This document shows, in pieces, positions 32,907-41,457 of a stretch of 45,872 nucleotides of DNA; the stretch's first letter is position 1; the number at the start of each line of letters is the position of its first letter. Below the pieces are notes generated by a model, which saw nothing but the letters and a program-made list of their open reading frames with translations, did no database searches and had not been told where the DNA came from. The position numbers and the translations under genes were made by a program. This DNA comes from an uncultured SAR86 cluster bacterium (GTDB lineage: Bacteria > Pseudomonadota > Gammaproteobacteria > Magnimaribacterales > AG-339-G14): NCBI GenBank assembly GCA_902540995.1, contig CACBOY010000009.1:1-45872 (forward strand), in the 5' to 3' direction.

Positions 32907-35341
32907 CAATTTTTTCATTAGCAACAAAGATTTTTCTTAGAGAATTCAGATCAGGACAACTTCTTCTGATGTTTCTCTCTTTGTCCTTGGCAGTAGGTAT
33001 TGTCGCTTCCATTACCTTCTTTACTGATCGTTTGGATGGCTCTTTAATGATGGAATCAAAGCAATTTTTAGGAGGTGATTTAAAATATGAGTCCGATACA
33101 CCTCTTGATGAGTCTTCATTCCCCATTGGAGATTACTCCTATGCAAGTATTTATGAATTTGGCTCAGTGCTGGGCTCGTCCAAGAAATTTCAACTTGCTT
33201 CAGTAAAATCGGTCTCCCCACCTTATCCTTTGATTGGCGAGTTTGAAATTCTAAAAAAATATGATCAAAGAATCTTGGAAACAAATCCGCCAAAACCAGG
33301 AAACGTTTGGCTAGATACTCGTTTGGCCAACCTCTTAGAAGTTACGATTGATGACACGATTAATATCGGTGAAAAAGATTTTTCCATAAGCGGAATCATT
33401 CTTGCCGAATCAGACAGAGGCGCTGGCTCTTTTGCCTTTGCTCCAAAAGCCATTATGAACTCGTCTGATCTTGAGAAAGCAAACGTAATTCAACCAGGCT
33501 CAAGGGTAAGATATTCATATGTCTTTGATGGATCACAAGAGACTATAAAATTATTAGAAAATTTCTTTCAATCTAAAAAAAAACCAGGAGATGAAATTAC
33601 TACTCCAGGAAACGAAACAAGCCCACTCGGCAGGGCAATCAAAAGAGCCTCAAATTTTTTTCTATTGGGTGCTTTACTAGCAATCATTTTATCCTCGCTA
33701 GCCATAGCTATATGCTCCTTGCAGTTCACTAGAAGACACGTGGACTATGTAGCTATTTTTAAAGCTTTAGGATTATCTCCTATTGAAATAAGAAACGCAT
33801 ACTTATTTATCTTCAGTTTGATTGCTCTATTTTCTTTTTTAACAGGCATTTTCTTAGGCTGGGTGGTTCAGCTATCGTTTATGAATCTTTTGAAAGATTA
33901 TTTCCCTACAAATTTGCCTTTGCCTGGGCTAGATCCTTATCTTATTTCATTGTTAACAGCTTTCTTATGTTTGATGGGCTTTGCTTATCCGATATTAAGA
34001 AATCTCTTTAATCTCTCGCCTAATGTCATTTTGAGAAAATCTGAGAAAAATATTAATGCTTTTAATTCTTCATTTTATATCGTTGGAGGTTTATCAGCCT
34101 TTTACGTGCTTTTGATCTTTTTTATTAAGGATTTTTATTTAACGAATATCATATTCTTTTCAATTCTTATGTTTAGTGGAATTATTTTTGCCTTCATTTA
34201 TGGCATCTTTCATTTTATAAAGCCTTTGGGACTTAATCCTCTTAAGCCAATGAAAATGCTTGCTTTTGAGCTCAGCAGGAGAAAACTTTTTAATTCCATG
34301 CAAATCGTAGCAATAACTGTTGCTGTTGCTCTCAGTTTAGTAGCCTACTCTGCCTCAACAAATTTGGTTGGGTCATGGAAAAGTTCTCTCCCAGATAATG
34401 CTCCTAACAATCTTTTATTCAATATATATGAGGGAGAAAAAGAAGATCTTGTTGAGTTTTTAAAGTCAAATGAGATATCAATTCAGCCATTATTTCCGGT
34501 AACGAGTGCAAGATTTCAAAGATTGGATTCAAAAAAAGAAATTGATCGTACTTTCAATTTCACTTGGATGGATAAACTGCCAGAAGGCAATGAAGTCATT
34601 GCTGGAGAATGGTTTAAAAATGAAAATAATGGTATTTCAATTTCATCAGAAATATCAGAAAGATATGAACTACAGGTTAACGATCGGATTGTTATAGATG
34701 TTGCGGGTAAAAAAATTAATAGTTACATTCAAAGTATTAGAGAAGTAAATTGGGAAAATTTTAGCCCTAATTTTTTTGCCATTGGCTTTCCAGATGACTT
34801 TAAAGAAATCTCTTCAACATTTATAACATCCTTTCATATTCCTCAGGAAAAGAAACCTTTATCATCGGAATTAATGAAGACCTTTCCAACGATATCGTAC
34901 ATCTCATTGGATGCCATAATTTCGGAAGTTCAATCCATCATCTTAAAAGTTTCACAGGCATTAAAATTAATTTTGGGTTTAACTCTAATTGCAGGATTGT
35001 TTTTAATGTTGGCAACTATCCAAGAAAGTTTTAAGCAAAGGGAAAAACAAAACGCAATTCTTAAAACTTTAGGTCTGAATAGAAAAGTCATGCAAAAAAA
35101 CACTTTTATGGAATACCTATCGATTGGATTATTTTCGGGGCTGTTAGGTAGTATGCTTGCTGTGATAACAACATTTTTTATTGAAGAAATAGTTTTTGAA
35201 ATAAACTCCCAAATATACTGGGAAGTAACATTCATCGGAGCATTTGGTTCAATTTTAGTAGTTGGAATAATTGCTGCCCTATTTACGTTCTACCTTTCTT
35301 CTAAGACTCCAAAAGACGTTCTAAGAGGTGCAGATGGCTAA
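32903..35341 (+). CDS. ybbP: ABC transporter permease YbbP (FtsX-like, two FtsX units)
   Basis: An 812-residue membrane protein with an N-terminal membrane anchor, a large periplasmic domain, a three-helix FtsX unit (ALLAIILSSLAIAICSLQF...), a second membrane pair, another periplasmic domain, and a C-terminal FtsX unit (LILGLTLIAGLFLMLATIQE, REKQNAILKTLGL). The layout is that of YbbP and the LolC/MacB superfamily, which transmit ATPase motion to the periplasm and do not form a classical channel. It is coupled to ybbA and overlaps the following gene by 8 nt. Confidence 0.92.
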   Translation: MTIFSLATKIFLREFRSGQLLLMFLSLSLAVGIVASITFFTDRLDGSLMMESKQFLGGDLKYESDTPLDESSFPIGDYSYASIYEFGSVLGSSKKFQLASVKSVSPPYPLIGEFEILKKYDQRILETNPPKPGNVWLDTRLANLLEVTIDDTINIGEKDFSISGIILAESDRGAGSFAFAPKAIMNSSDLEKANVIQPGSRVRYSYVFDGSQETIKLLENFFQSKKKPGDEITTPGNETSPLGRAIKRASNFFLLGALLAIILSSLAIAICSLQFTRRHVDYVAIFKALGLSPIEIRNAYLFIFSLIALFSFLTGIFLGWVVQLSFMNLLKDYFPTNLPLPGLDPYLISLLTAFLCLMGFAYPILRNLFNLSPNVILRKSEKNINAFNSSFYIVGGLSAFYVLLIFFIKDFYLTNIIFFSILMFSGIIFAFIYGIFHFIKPLGLNPLKPMKMLAFELSRRKLFNSMQIVAITVAVALSLVAYSASTNLVGSWKSSLPDNAPNNLLFNIYEGEKEDLVEFLKSNEISIQPLFPVTSARFQRLDSKKEIDRTFNFTWMDKLPEGNEVIAGEWFKNENNGISISSEISERYELQVNDRIVIDVAGKKINSYIQSIREVNWENFSPNFFAIGFPDDFKEISSTFITSFHIPQEKKPLSSELMKTFPTISYISLDAIISEVQSIILKVSQALKLILGLTLIAGLFLMLATIQESFKQREKQNAILKTLGLNRKVMQKNTFMEYLSIGLFSGLLGSMLAVITTFFIEEIVFEINSQIYWEVTFIGAFGSILVVGIIAALFTFYLSSKTPKDVLRGADG

Positions 35342-36035
35342 ATCAAGAAACATAATTGCGATAGGTGGAGGTGGTTTTGGGGCAAATCCAGGACAAGGAA
35401 TTATTGAAGAGTACATTTTAAAGCAAACCAAAAAAAAGAACCCCAAAATTTGCTTTATTCCCACAGCAACAGGAGATAACGAGGCTTACAAAGTAAATTT
35501 TTATTCTACCTTCACAAACTTAAATTGCTGCCCTTCTCATCTAGACTTTTTTAAAAGAACTCCGGACTTAAATGATTTAATTCTTAATCAGGATGCAATC
35601 TTTGTTGGAGGAGGAAATACCAAAAGTATGTTGGCTGTTTGGAAGGAATGGGGGTTAGATAAAATTCTAAAAAAAGCCTATAAAGATGGAATTGTAATGA
35701 GCGGAGTTAGTGCGGGAGCAATTTGCTGGTTTCAAAATGGAATTACAGACTCCTGGGCTTCGAGCCTAAAAATAATGCCCTGTTTAAACTTTATAAAGGG
35801 GACTTGCTGTCCTCATTATGATGAAGAACCAGAACGCAGGCCAGCTGTAAAAAAACTATTACTAACCAATAAAATAAAGGATGTTTTTGCAGTGGACGGA
35901 GGCGCAGCTCTGCATATCAAAGATGAAAAAATTTTCAAATCTGTAGTTTTTAGAAACAAAAAAAGTAGCTACTTTGTCTCGTATGATGGTAAGAAAATAA
36001 ATGAAAAAAGTTTCAAAGAAATTAAACTTATTTAG
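35334..36035 (+). CDS. Peptidase S51 family protein (dipeptidase E-like)
   Basis: The Rossmann-like S51 fold: IIAIGGGGFGANPGQGIIEEYIL at the N-terminus, FIPTATGD, AIFVGGGNTKSMLAVW, and the nucleophile elbow SGVSAGAICWF with the catalytic Ser. PHYDEEPERRP supplies the likely His. This is closer to dipeptidase E (Asp-X dipeptides) than to cyanophycinase. The ATG at 35334 is preceded by AGAGGT and lies inside the last codons of ybbP. A GTG at 35328 is possible. The length of 233 residues is normal. It is cytoplasmic, with no signal peptide. Confidence 0.88.
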   Translation: MAKSRNIIAIGGGGFGANPGQGIIEEYILKQTKKKNPKICFIPTATGDNEAYKVNFYSTFTNLNCCPSHLDFFKRTPDLNDLILNQDAIFVGGGNTKSMLAVWKEWGLDKILKKAYKDGIVMSGVSAGAICWFQNGITDSWASSLKIMPCLNFIKGTCCPHYDEEPERRPAVKKLLLTNKIKDVFAVDGGAALHIKDEKIFKSVVFRNKKSSYFVSYDGKKINEKSFKEIKLI

Positions 36036-36074
36036 TAAGATTCACTTAATAACAAAATACAAATTGGAGAAAAA

Positions 36075-36485
36075 ATGCTTAAAAATTTAACGCTTCTAAC
36101 AACTCTTTTTCTTTCTTTTTTTGCTTTTTCAATGGGTCATCTTGATCATGAAAAAGGTCTTCATCCAGTCGCTAAGTCAGGTCAAGTGATTGTCACTTAC
36201 CAAGGTGATTGTTCTAAAGGAAATACAAAGAAAGCTATGCAGCTAATAGATAAAATCATTGCCTATGAAAAGAAAAACAGTCCTATAAAATATTCTTCTG
36301 CGCCTGGAACTTGGTCTGATAATTCCATTGGAGCAGTTGATTTGCATGACTCTGAAGATGCTATGAATAAAGCTTTTGATTGGCAATCTGGTGATAAAAA
36401 ATGGTCAAATATGTTTGATGGAATTGCAAAAGCTTGCGGGATAACAACTGACGATTTCGTTATCAAAATAATGAAAGCTAAATAG
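36075..36485 (+). CDS. Secreted small protein of unknown function
   Basis: I do not recognise this family. A clear signal peptide (MLKNLTLLTTLFLSFFAFS) is followed by about 115 residues with two cysteines (about Cys46 in GDCSKG and Cys121 in KACGIT) that could form a periplasmic disulfide. Conserved-looking strings are VIVTYQGDCSKGNTKKAMQLIDKII and AVDLHDSEDAMNKAFDW. The beta-alpha pattern and length recall dimeric alpha-beta barrel proteins like its neighbour, but that is a guess. A good ribosome-binding site (TTGGAG) precedes the ATG. Confidence 0.8.
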   Translation: MLKNLTLLTTLFLSFFAFSMGHLDHEKGLHPVAKSGQVIVTYQGDCSKGNTKKAMQLIDKIIAYEKKNSPIKYSSAPGTWSDNSIGAVDLHDSEDAMNKAFDWQSGDKKWSNMFDGIAKACGITTDDFVIKIMKAK

Positions 36486-36498
36486 AGCTATTTTTATT

Positions 36499-36801
36499 AT
36501 GAAAAAAAGTAACGATAAAAAGGGATATTGGGTTGCTAAAGCAAATGTGAATTCTCCAGAAAAACAACAAAATTATGGAAAATTAGCAGAAGCAGTGCTT
36601 GAAAAGTTTAAAGGCAAATTCCTCATAAGAGGCGGTCGTCAAGTTACTAAGGAAGGAGAAGAATACATGAGAAATGTTGTTGTTGAATTCCCTTCTTATA
36701 AAGACGCTGTAGATGCTTACGAGAGCAAAGAATACCAAGATGCATTAAAAGTTTTAGATGGTGGCGCTGAAAGGCTTTATGCTGTGGTTGAAGGCTACTG
36801 A
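36499..36801 (+). CDS. DUF1330-type dimeric alpha-beta barrel protein
   Basis: One hundred residues. KGYWVAKANVNSPEKQQNYGKLAE, GKFLIRGGRQV, NVVVEFPSYKDAVDAYESKEYQDA and a final LYAVVEGY are the standard DUF1330 pattern (a ferredoxin-like ABM/EthD relative). Biochemical function is unknown. It follows the secreted protein after 13 bp and precedes a small membrane protein, so the three may form an operon. Confidence 0.88.
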   Translation: MKKSNDKKGYWVAKANVNSPEKQQNYGKLAEAVLEKFKGKFLIRGGRQVTKEGEEYMRNVVVEFPSYKDAVDAYESKEYQDALKVLDGGAERLYAVVEGY

Positions 36802-36820
36802 ATAAAATCAAAAACCGTAA

Positions 36821-36979
36821 ATGTTCTACTTTCTTCTTCTTGCATGGCTAATGGCATCCTATATGGCTTTGTTTTCTTCAAGAATGAAAGATAGTCCTTT
36901 GAAGCCTTATGGATGGTCAATATGGTTTGTTGTTACAGTGATAGTTTTAGGAAGTTTAATAAGTGAGTGGGTAAGGTAA
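36821..36979 (+). CDS. Small membrane protein, 52 residues
   Basis: A short ORF with two hydrophobic helices, FYFLLLAWLMASYMALF and GWSIWFVVTVIVLGSLI, separated by a polar loop SSRMKDSPLKPY, and ending SEWVR. No family is recognised. The gap to the next gene is only 4 bp and it lies 19 bp after the DUF1330 gene, so it is likely a real gene of that operon. There is no strong Shine-Dalgarno sequence. Confidence 0.65.
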   Translation: MFYFLLLAWLMASYMALFSSRMKDSPLKPYGWSIWFVVTVIVLGSLISEWVR

Positions 36980-36983
36980 AAAA

Positions 36984-37400
36984 ATGCAGAATGACGAAAA
37001 ATTAAAAAAATTTACAAAAGAATTCTTCGGTAAATCCATGGAATTTCTAAGTCTTGAATATATTGAATCTACTGACGATGAAATGATTTTTTCTTGTAAA
37101 TTTAAAGATGAATGCTCTAATCCCATGGGATCTGTCCAAGGAGGCATGATAACCGCTGCATTAGACGATGCTACATCTGCCGCAATGATTTCAGGTTATG
37201 AAGAAAAGAAAGCCCCCATGACTACGGATTTACATGTCCTGTTTCATAGGCCTCTGGCGGTAGGTCCTGCAAAAATGAAAGTCAAAATTATAAAATTAGG
37301 AAGAAGCAGCGCTACTTCTGAGGGTAGAATTTATAACCAAGAAGATAAATTGGTCGCAACCCTTCTTCACACTGCTCAACCAGTAGACAGGCCAAATTAA
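36984..37400 (+). CDS. PaaI/YdiI-type hotdog thioesterase
   Basis: A 138-residue single hotdog domain. NPMGSVQGGMITAALDDATSAAM is the catalytic helix entry, where HGG-type motifs are replaced by VQGG and the acidic residue follows (LDDA). TDLHVLFHRPL and the terminal VATLLHTAQPV strand complete the fold. It probably hydrolyses an acyl-CoA; the substrate is unknown. It ends in a 4-nt convergent overlap with the next gene. Confidence 0.85.
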   Translation: MQNDEKLKKFTKEFFGKSMEFLSLEYIESTDDEMIFSCKFKDECSNPMGSVQGGMITAALDDATSAAMISGYEEKKAPMTTDLHVLFHRPLAVGPAKMKVKIIKLGRSSATSEGRIYNQEDKLVATLLHTAQPVDRPN

Positions 37401-38200
37401 TTATTTCTCAGCTTGAATATTGCGAGCAAATTTATACTCATACAGCAGTGTAATGATTTATCTTCAAAAAGATTCACATTCACATCGATAAATTCATGAC
37501 CTTTTTTCTCATAAAAATCTTGAACTGACATTTCTGCTATTAAAGTAGTATCAATTGGAACGGGTCTGTAATTTTGGGATTTTGTTTGCAAATGAACCCA
37601 AGGATTCATGAAAGCATTGCCTGCTAAAATCCAGTTAGAACATCCGAGTAAAAAACACAAGTTTGCATATCCAACCTCTTTTGGTTGTAAAAGCTTAGGC
37701 AATTTCTTTTCATCAGTGAGGTATATTAGTGGTTTATCGCCTCCCCAATGAAATTTGAAAGCTTTACAACCTTCTTTTTTCAGCTTCTCCCAAACTTCAA
37801 AAGAAGCCAATGGAGCTTCAAAATTGTCTTGAACAAAAGGATCGCCTAGATAGTCAGGTTCAGTAATAGAGCTGTTTGAAATCTTAGATTCTGCATTAGC
37901 TATGATCTTTCCATCTCGATTTTTTAAAAAAGTGTTTATTTGACCTTCCTTAAAATCTTCTGACAAAACCTCAAAAGTTTCACCATCATAAAGGGGAGAA
38001 GTTATTTTGCAATTTGCATATCCCCTCTCTAGCCAAGACTTTCCAAGAGATTCTATAACTGGATGGAGTAAATATGCTGAAACAGTAACACCTGGGACTA
38101 ATCCGCCCTTAAAGCCATACTCTTTTGCTAGTTCATCACTATGAATTTGATTTTCTGAGTCCGGTGCAGTGTTTAAAGCTGTTGCTTGCCAGGAATTCAT
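37397..38200 (-). CDS. MaoC-like hotdog-fold protein, possible acyl-CoA dehydratase
   Basis: A 267-residue cytoplasmic protein. IHSDELAKEYGFKGGLVPGVTVSAYL resembles the MaoC/(R)-hydratase pattern with the GGLVPG turn. A hotdog strand set follows (ITSPLYDGETFEVLSEDF, NRDGKIIANAESK). The C-terminal half may be a second, degenerate hotdog (NYRPVPIDTTLIAEMSVQDF, FIDVNVNLFEDKS). The usual catalytic His of hydratases sits as IHSDE; it may or may not be active. The ATG at 38200 was chosen over a TTG at 38206. It is 8 bp after the membrane protein gene on the same strand. Confidence 0.65.
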   Translation of the reverse strand: MNSWQATALNTAPDSENQIHSDELAKEYGFKGGLVPGVTVSAYLLHPVIESLGKSWLERGYANCKITSPLYDGETFEVLSEDFKEGQINTFLKNRDGKIIANAESKISNSSITEPDYLGDPFVQDNFEAPLASFEVWEKLKKEGCKAFKFHWGGDKPLIYLTDEKKLPKLLQPKEVGYANLCFLLGCSNWILAGNAFMNPWVHLQTKSQNYRPVPIDTTLIAEMSVQDFYEKKGHEFIDVNVNLFEDKSLHCCMSINLLAIFKLRNN

Positions 38201-38208
38201 AACCAAAT

Positions 38209-39045
38209 CTAATCTAGCGTTTTCTTTTGTTTAAAATAAAGCACGAGTCCCAGTGCAATAGGCCAGCTTCCCAAGATAAATTCACCAACGAATATCTGAT
38301 TAAAGCCTGTGCCATGTGCGTAAATCGCAATCAGATTGAAAACCCCTGCCCCAATGTAGATTAATCCAGCTGAGAAAAACCAAACAGGATTTAAAGTAAT
38401 AACTCCAAAAATAGAAAATAAGAACGTAGCCACAAAAAAAGACGTAAAGTCTCTCAAAAGAGCATTCTGCGCATCCGAAGTTAATTCGTTAAAAACAAAC
38501 CCAAAATCTGCAGCAGCAATTATTGGAGTGAATACCCAATTGAGCACCAAACCTAAAAGAAAGTAAGCATAAAATATTCCTAAAAACCTTATGATGAAGG
38601 TGTAGTTCTTTTCCTCTGAAATCAATTTGAAGTAAAAGTAACCGCCTAGAAAGCCTGCGCCCCAATGCAAAACTTTTCCTATCAAGGTTCTGTTGCCGCC
38701 TAACAATTGAGTTTGAAATAACAATTCCACCATCAAGATAAGAGCCATTCCGATTGCTACAGAACCAGCTATAGCATAAAGGTATTTACCTCCTAAACTA
38801 CTGTATTTTGAAATCAATCCAGCTATAGTGAAAGCAACTGTAAATCCAAGGATTATTACTCCAAACAAGGCAATCCCTAATCTTTGAAAATCAAATAAGA
38901 TAACTTCCAAAGACGAAAATAATCCAACTGGCATATCAACAGAGGCAAGCCAAATTAAATTAGACAATGATGAGATTGGTGTCATCAACATTACAGTAAA
39001 TAAGGCTGCAGAAAGAACTGCGAATGGATATTTTGCTATTTTCAT
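38209..39045 (-). CDS. Integral membrane protein of unknown function
   Basis: A 278-residue protein with roughly eight hydrophobic segments, for example FAVLSAALFTVMLMTPI, LFGVIILGFTVAFTIAGLI, YLYAIAGSVAIGMALILMVELLF and FFVATFLFSIFGVITL. No transporter motif or charged pore residue pattern is recognised. Its ATG is 2 bp after the sugar dehydrogenase stop, so it is in the same minus-strand operon as that gene and the MaoC-like gene. Confidence 0.7.
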   Translation of the reverse strand: MKIAKYPFAVLSAALFTVMLMTPISSLSNLIWLASVDMPVGLFSSLEVILFDFQRLGIALFGVIILGFTVAFTIAGLISKYSSLGGKYLYAIAGSVAIGMALILMVELLFQTQLLGGNRTLIGKVLHWGAGFLGGYFYFKLISEEKNYTFIIRFLGIFYAYFLLGLVLNWVFTPIIAAADFGFVFNELTSDAQNALLRDFTSFFVATFLFSIFGVITLNPVWFFSAGLIYIGAGVFNLIAIYAHGTGFNQIFVGEFILGSWPIALGLVLYFKQKKTLD

Positions 39046-39047
39046 AA

Positions 39048-40130
39048 TTATTCCGATAAAACTTTTATTAACTTTCCTCTTGGTCCATCTGTTAAGAGAT
39101 AAATAAAACCATTCGGTGAAGCTTGAATATTTCTTAGTCTAGAATTCAACTTTGAAAAAAGACTTTCTTGATTGTTTTTTCCAGTTTGAGAAAAAGTAAC
39201 TTTTTTTACATCTTTGGAAACCAACGCCGTCACTAAAAAACTATTTTTTAATTCTGGATATTTATCTCCCTCATAAAAAATCATATCAGAAGGAGCAATT
39301 GATGGTGTCCAGTGAAATAAGGGCTGTTCCATACCTTCTTTTTCAGTAAAAGGACTTATAACTGCTCCAGAATAATCTATTCCGTAAGTAATTGCCGGCC
39401 AGCCATAGTTAAGAGACGGTTCAATCAGATTCATTTCATCGCCTCCCCTTGGTCCATGTTCATGCTCATATATTTCACCGGTTTTTGTAACAATCAATCC
39501 TTGTTGGTTTCTGTGCCCATATGAATAAATATCTGGCAGAGCATCCTCCACGTTTACAAACGGATTATCAGAAGGAATTGTTCCATCTTTATTTATTCTG
39601 ATTATTTTTCCAAAATGATTATCCAAAGTTTGAGCCTTTTCACGATGGTCAAACCCATCCCCACTAGCAAGTAAAATCGTTCCATCATTTAAAAATGCAA
39701 TTTTGGCGCCAAGGTGAACGGGAACTCTTCTAGGTGCTTTCGCTTCAAAAATTACCTTTTTATTTTCAAGAGAATCTTCATTCAATACAGCGGACATTAA
39801 ATACAGCGTAGATTTTCCATCCGAATTTCGGGCTGAATAACTGAGGTAAATTATATTGTTCGAGGCAAAGTCTGGGTCTAGTACAACTTCGGAGAGACCT
39901 CCTTGACTACTGTATTGAACCTTTGGCGTGTTTTTAATCTGTGTGATTGAACCATCTATCAAATTAGCAATTTTTAACTTGCCTGGCATTTCGGTATAAA
40001 TGATCTCGTCTTCGCTTAAAAACTCTAAGCTCCAAGCATCATCTAAGCCGCTCAGAACCGTTTCAAACTGATAATTTGGAAAAAGACTTGTTGAAAAACA
40101 TAAAACGAATAAAAGGTATTTTGCTCTCAT
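39048..40130 (-). CDS. PQQ-type soluble aldose/sorbosone dehydrogenase (YliI-like)
   Basis: Exported beta-propeller oxidoreductase. The signal is MRAKYLLFVLCFSTSLF. GLDDAWSLEFLSED, QGGLSEVVLDPDF, HLGAKIAFLNDGTILLASGDGFDHREKAQ, YSYGHRNQQGL, HEHGPRGGDEMN and LNYGWPAITYG match the YliI/glucose-sorbosone dehydrogenase family, whose members use PQQ in the periplasm. No PQQ synthesis genes are in the window. AAGGGGAG gives a strong ribosome-binding site. It is divergent from the acyl-CoA dehydrogenase gene. Confidence 0.9.
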   Translation of the reverse strand: MRAKYLLFVLCFSTSLFPNYQFETVLSGLDDAWSLEFLSEDEIIYTEMPGKLKIANLIDGSITQIKNTPKVQYSSQGGLSEVVLDPDFASNNIIYLSYSARNSDGKSTLYLMSAVLNEDSLENKKVIFEAKAPRRVPVHLGAKIAFLNDGTILLASGDGFDHREKAQTLDNHFGKIIRINKDGTIPSDNPFVNVEDALPDIYSYGHRNQQGLIVTKTGEIYEHEHGPRGGDEMNLIEPSLNYGWPAITYGIDYSGAVISPFTEKEGMEQPLFHWTPSIAPSDMIFYEGDKYPELKNSFLVTALVSKDVKKVTFSQTGKNNQESLFSKLNSRLRNIQASPNGFIYLLTDGPRGKLIKVLSE

Positions 40131-40222
40131 AACTCCCCTTGATTGAAAGATTAATTATAAAAGATAAACCCTTAGGTAATAAAATAAATAACAGTTTAAA
40201 ATTATTGTTTTATCATAAATTT

Positions 40223-41434
40223 ATGAATTTTGAACATACTCCAAAGGTAAAAGAATTGATCAATGAGGTTTCTAACTTCATGGATGAAAATATATATCCT
40301 GCCGAAGAGATATATGCGAATGAAATGAAAGCTTTTCGAGACAGCGGTAATCCTTGGCAAGTCCCCAATGTCATAGAAGAATTAAAACTAAAAGCAAAAA
40401 AACAAGGTTTATGGAATTTTTTCTTACCTGAAAGTGAAAGTGGTTTTGGCTTAACTAATTTGGAGTATGCTCCTCTAGCAGAGATTATGGGCAAAGTAAG
40501 CTTTGCATCAGAAATCTTTAATTGTTCTGCGCCAGATACTGGGAATATGGAGGTTTTAGATAAGTTTGGTTCTGACTTTCATAAAGAAAAATGGCTACAA
40601 CCTCTTTTAGATGGAGAAATCAGATCGGCCTTTGCCATGACGGAACCAAAAGTAGCTTCCTCCGATGCTACCAATATAGAAAGTAAGATCGAAGAGGATG
40701 GGGATGAATATGTAATCAATGGGGAAAAATGGTGGACTTCCGGGTTTGGCAGGCCTGACTGCAAAGTCATGATTTTTATGGGAGTCACCAACCCGGATAA
40801 TCCTAAACACCAGAGACAATCTCAAATACTTATTCCTACTGATGTTGAAGGAATTGAAAACCTTAGGATGTTAACTGTTTATGGAGCAGATCACGCACCA
40901 AATGGACATGCTCATCTGAAATTTAAAGATGTGAGAGTCCCTAAAGAAAACTTAATTTTAGGTGAAGGTAGAGGTTTTGAAATAGCTCAAGGAAGACTTG
41001 GGCCTGGGAGAATTCATCACTGCATGAGAATCATAGGAGTTGCAGAAAGAGCATTAGATTTGCTCTGCAAACGCTCTCTAAGCAGAAAAGCCTTTGGCAA
41101 ACCTTTGGCAGAGCTGGGTGGTAATTATGACGTGATAGCCGACTGCAGGATTGAGATAGAAATGTGTAGATTGATGACTCTTAAAGCAGCTCATATGATG
41201 GATACAGCTGGGAACAAAATTGCAAAAAGTGAAATTGCTCAGATTAAAGTTGCTATTCCTTTAATGGCAACCAGAGTTATTGATAAAGCTATCCAAATTC
41301 ATGGCGGTGCGGGTGTTTCTCAAGATACGCCTTTAGCGAGCTTATATGCTTCAGTCAGATATTTAAGAATTGGCGACGGTCCAGATGAAGTCCACAGAAG
41401 AACTGTAGCTCGTTATGAGCTTGGAAAGCATTAA
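40223..41434 (+). CDS. Acyl-CoA dehydrogenase (ACAD10/11-like)
   Basis: FAD-dependent alpha,beta-dehydrogenation of acyl-Co[21 protein letters not shown] (FAD/substrate block), [57 protein letters not shown] and the C-terminal [16 protein letters not shown] are typical of the ACAD10/11-like group. The frame extends to a TTG at 40139. I chose the ATG at 40223 because it gives the family N-terminus (403 residues). TATCAT at 40211-40216 lies exactly 6 nt before this ATG, another leaderless candidate. Confidence 0.93.
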   Translation: MNFEHTPKVKELINEVSNFMDENIYPAEEIYANEMKAFRDSGNPWQVPNVIEELKLKAKKQGLWNFFLPESESGFGLTNLEYAPLAEIMGKVSFASEIFNCSAPDTGNMEVLDKFGSDFHKEKWLQPLLDGEIRSAFAMTEPKVASSDATNIESKIEEDGDEYVINGEKWWTSGFGRPDCKVMIFMGVTNPDNPKHQRQSQILIPTDVEGIENLRMLTVYGADHAPNGHAHLKFKDVRVPKENLILGEGRGFEIAQGRLGPGRIHHCMRIIGVAERALDLLCKRSLSRKAFGKPLAELGGNYDVIADCRIEIEMCRLMTLKAAHMMDTAGNKIAKSEIAQIKVAIPLMATRVIDKAIQIHGGAGVSQDTPLASLYASVRYLRIGDGPDEVHRRTVARYELGKH

Positions 41435-41457
41435 AGTTCTTTTATATAATAATTTTC

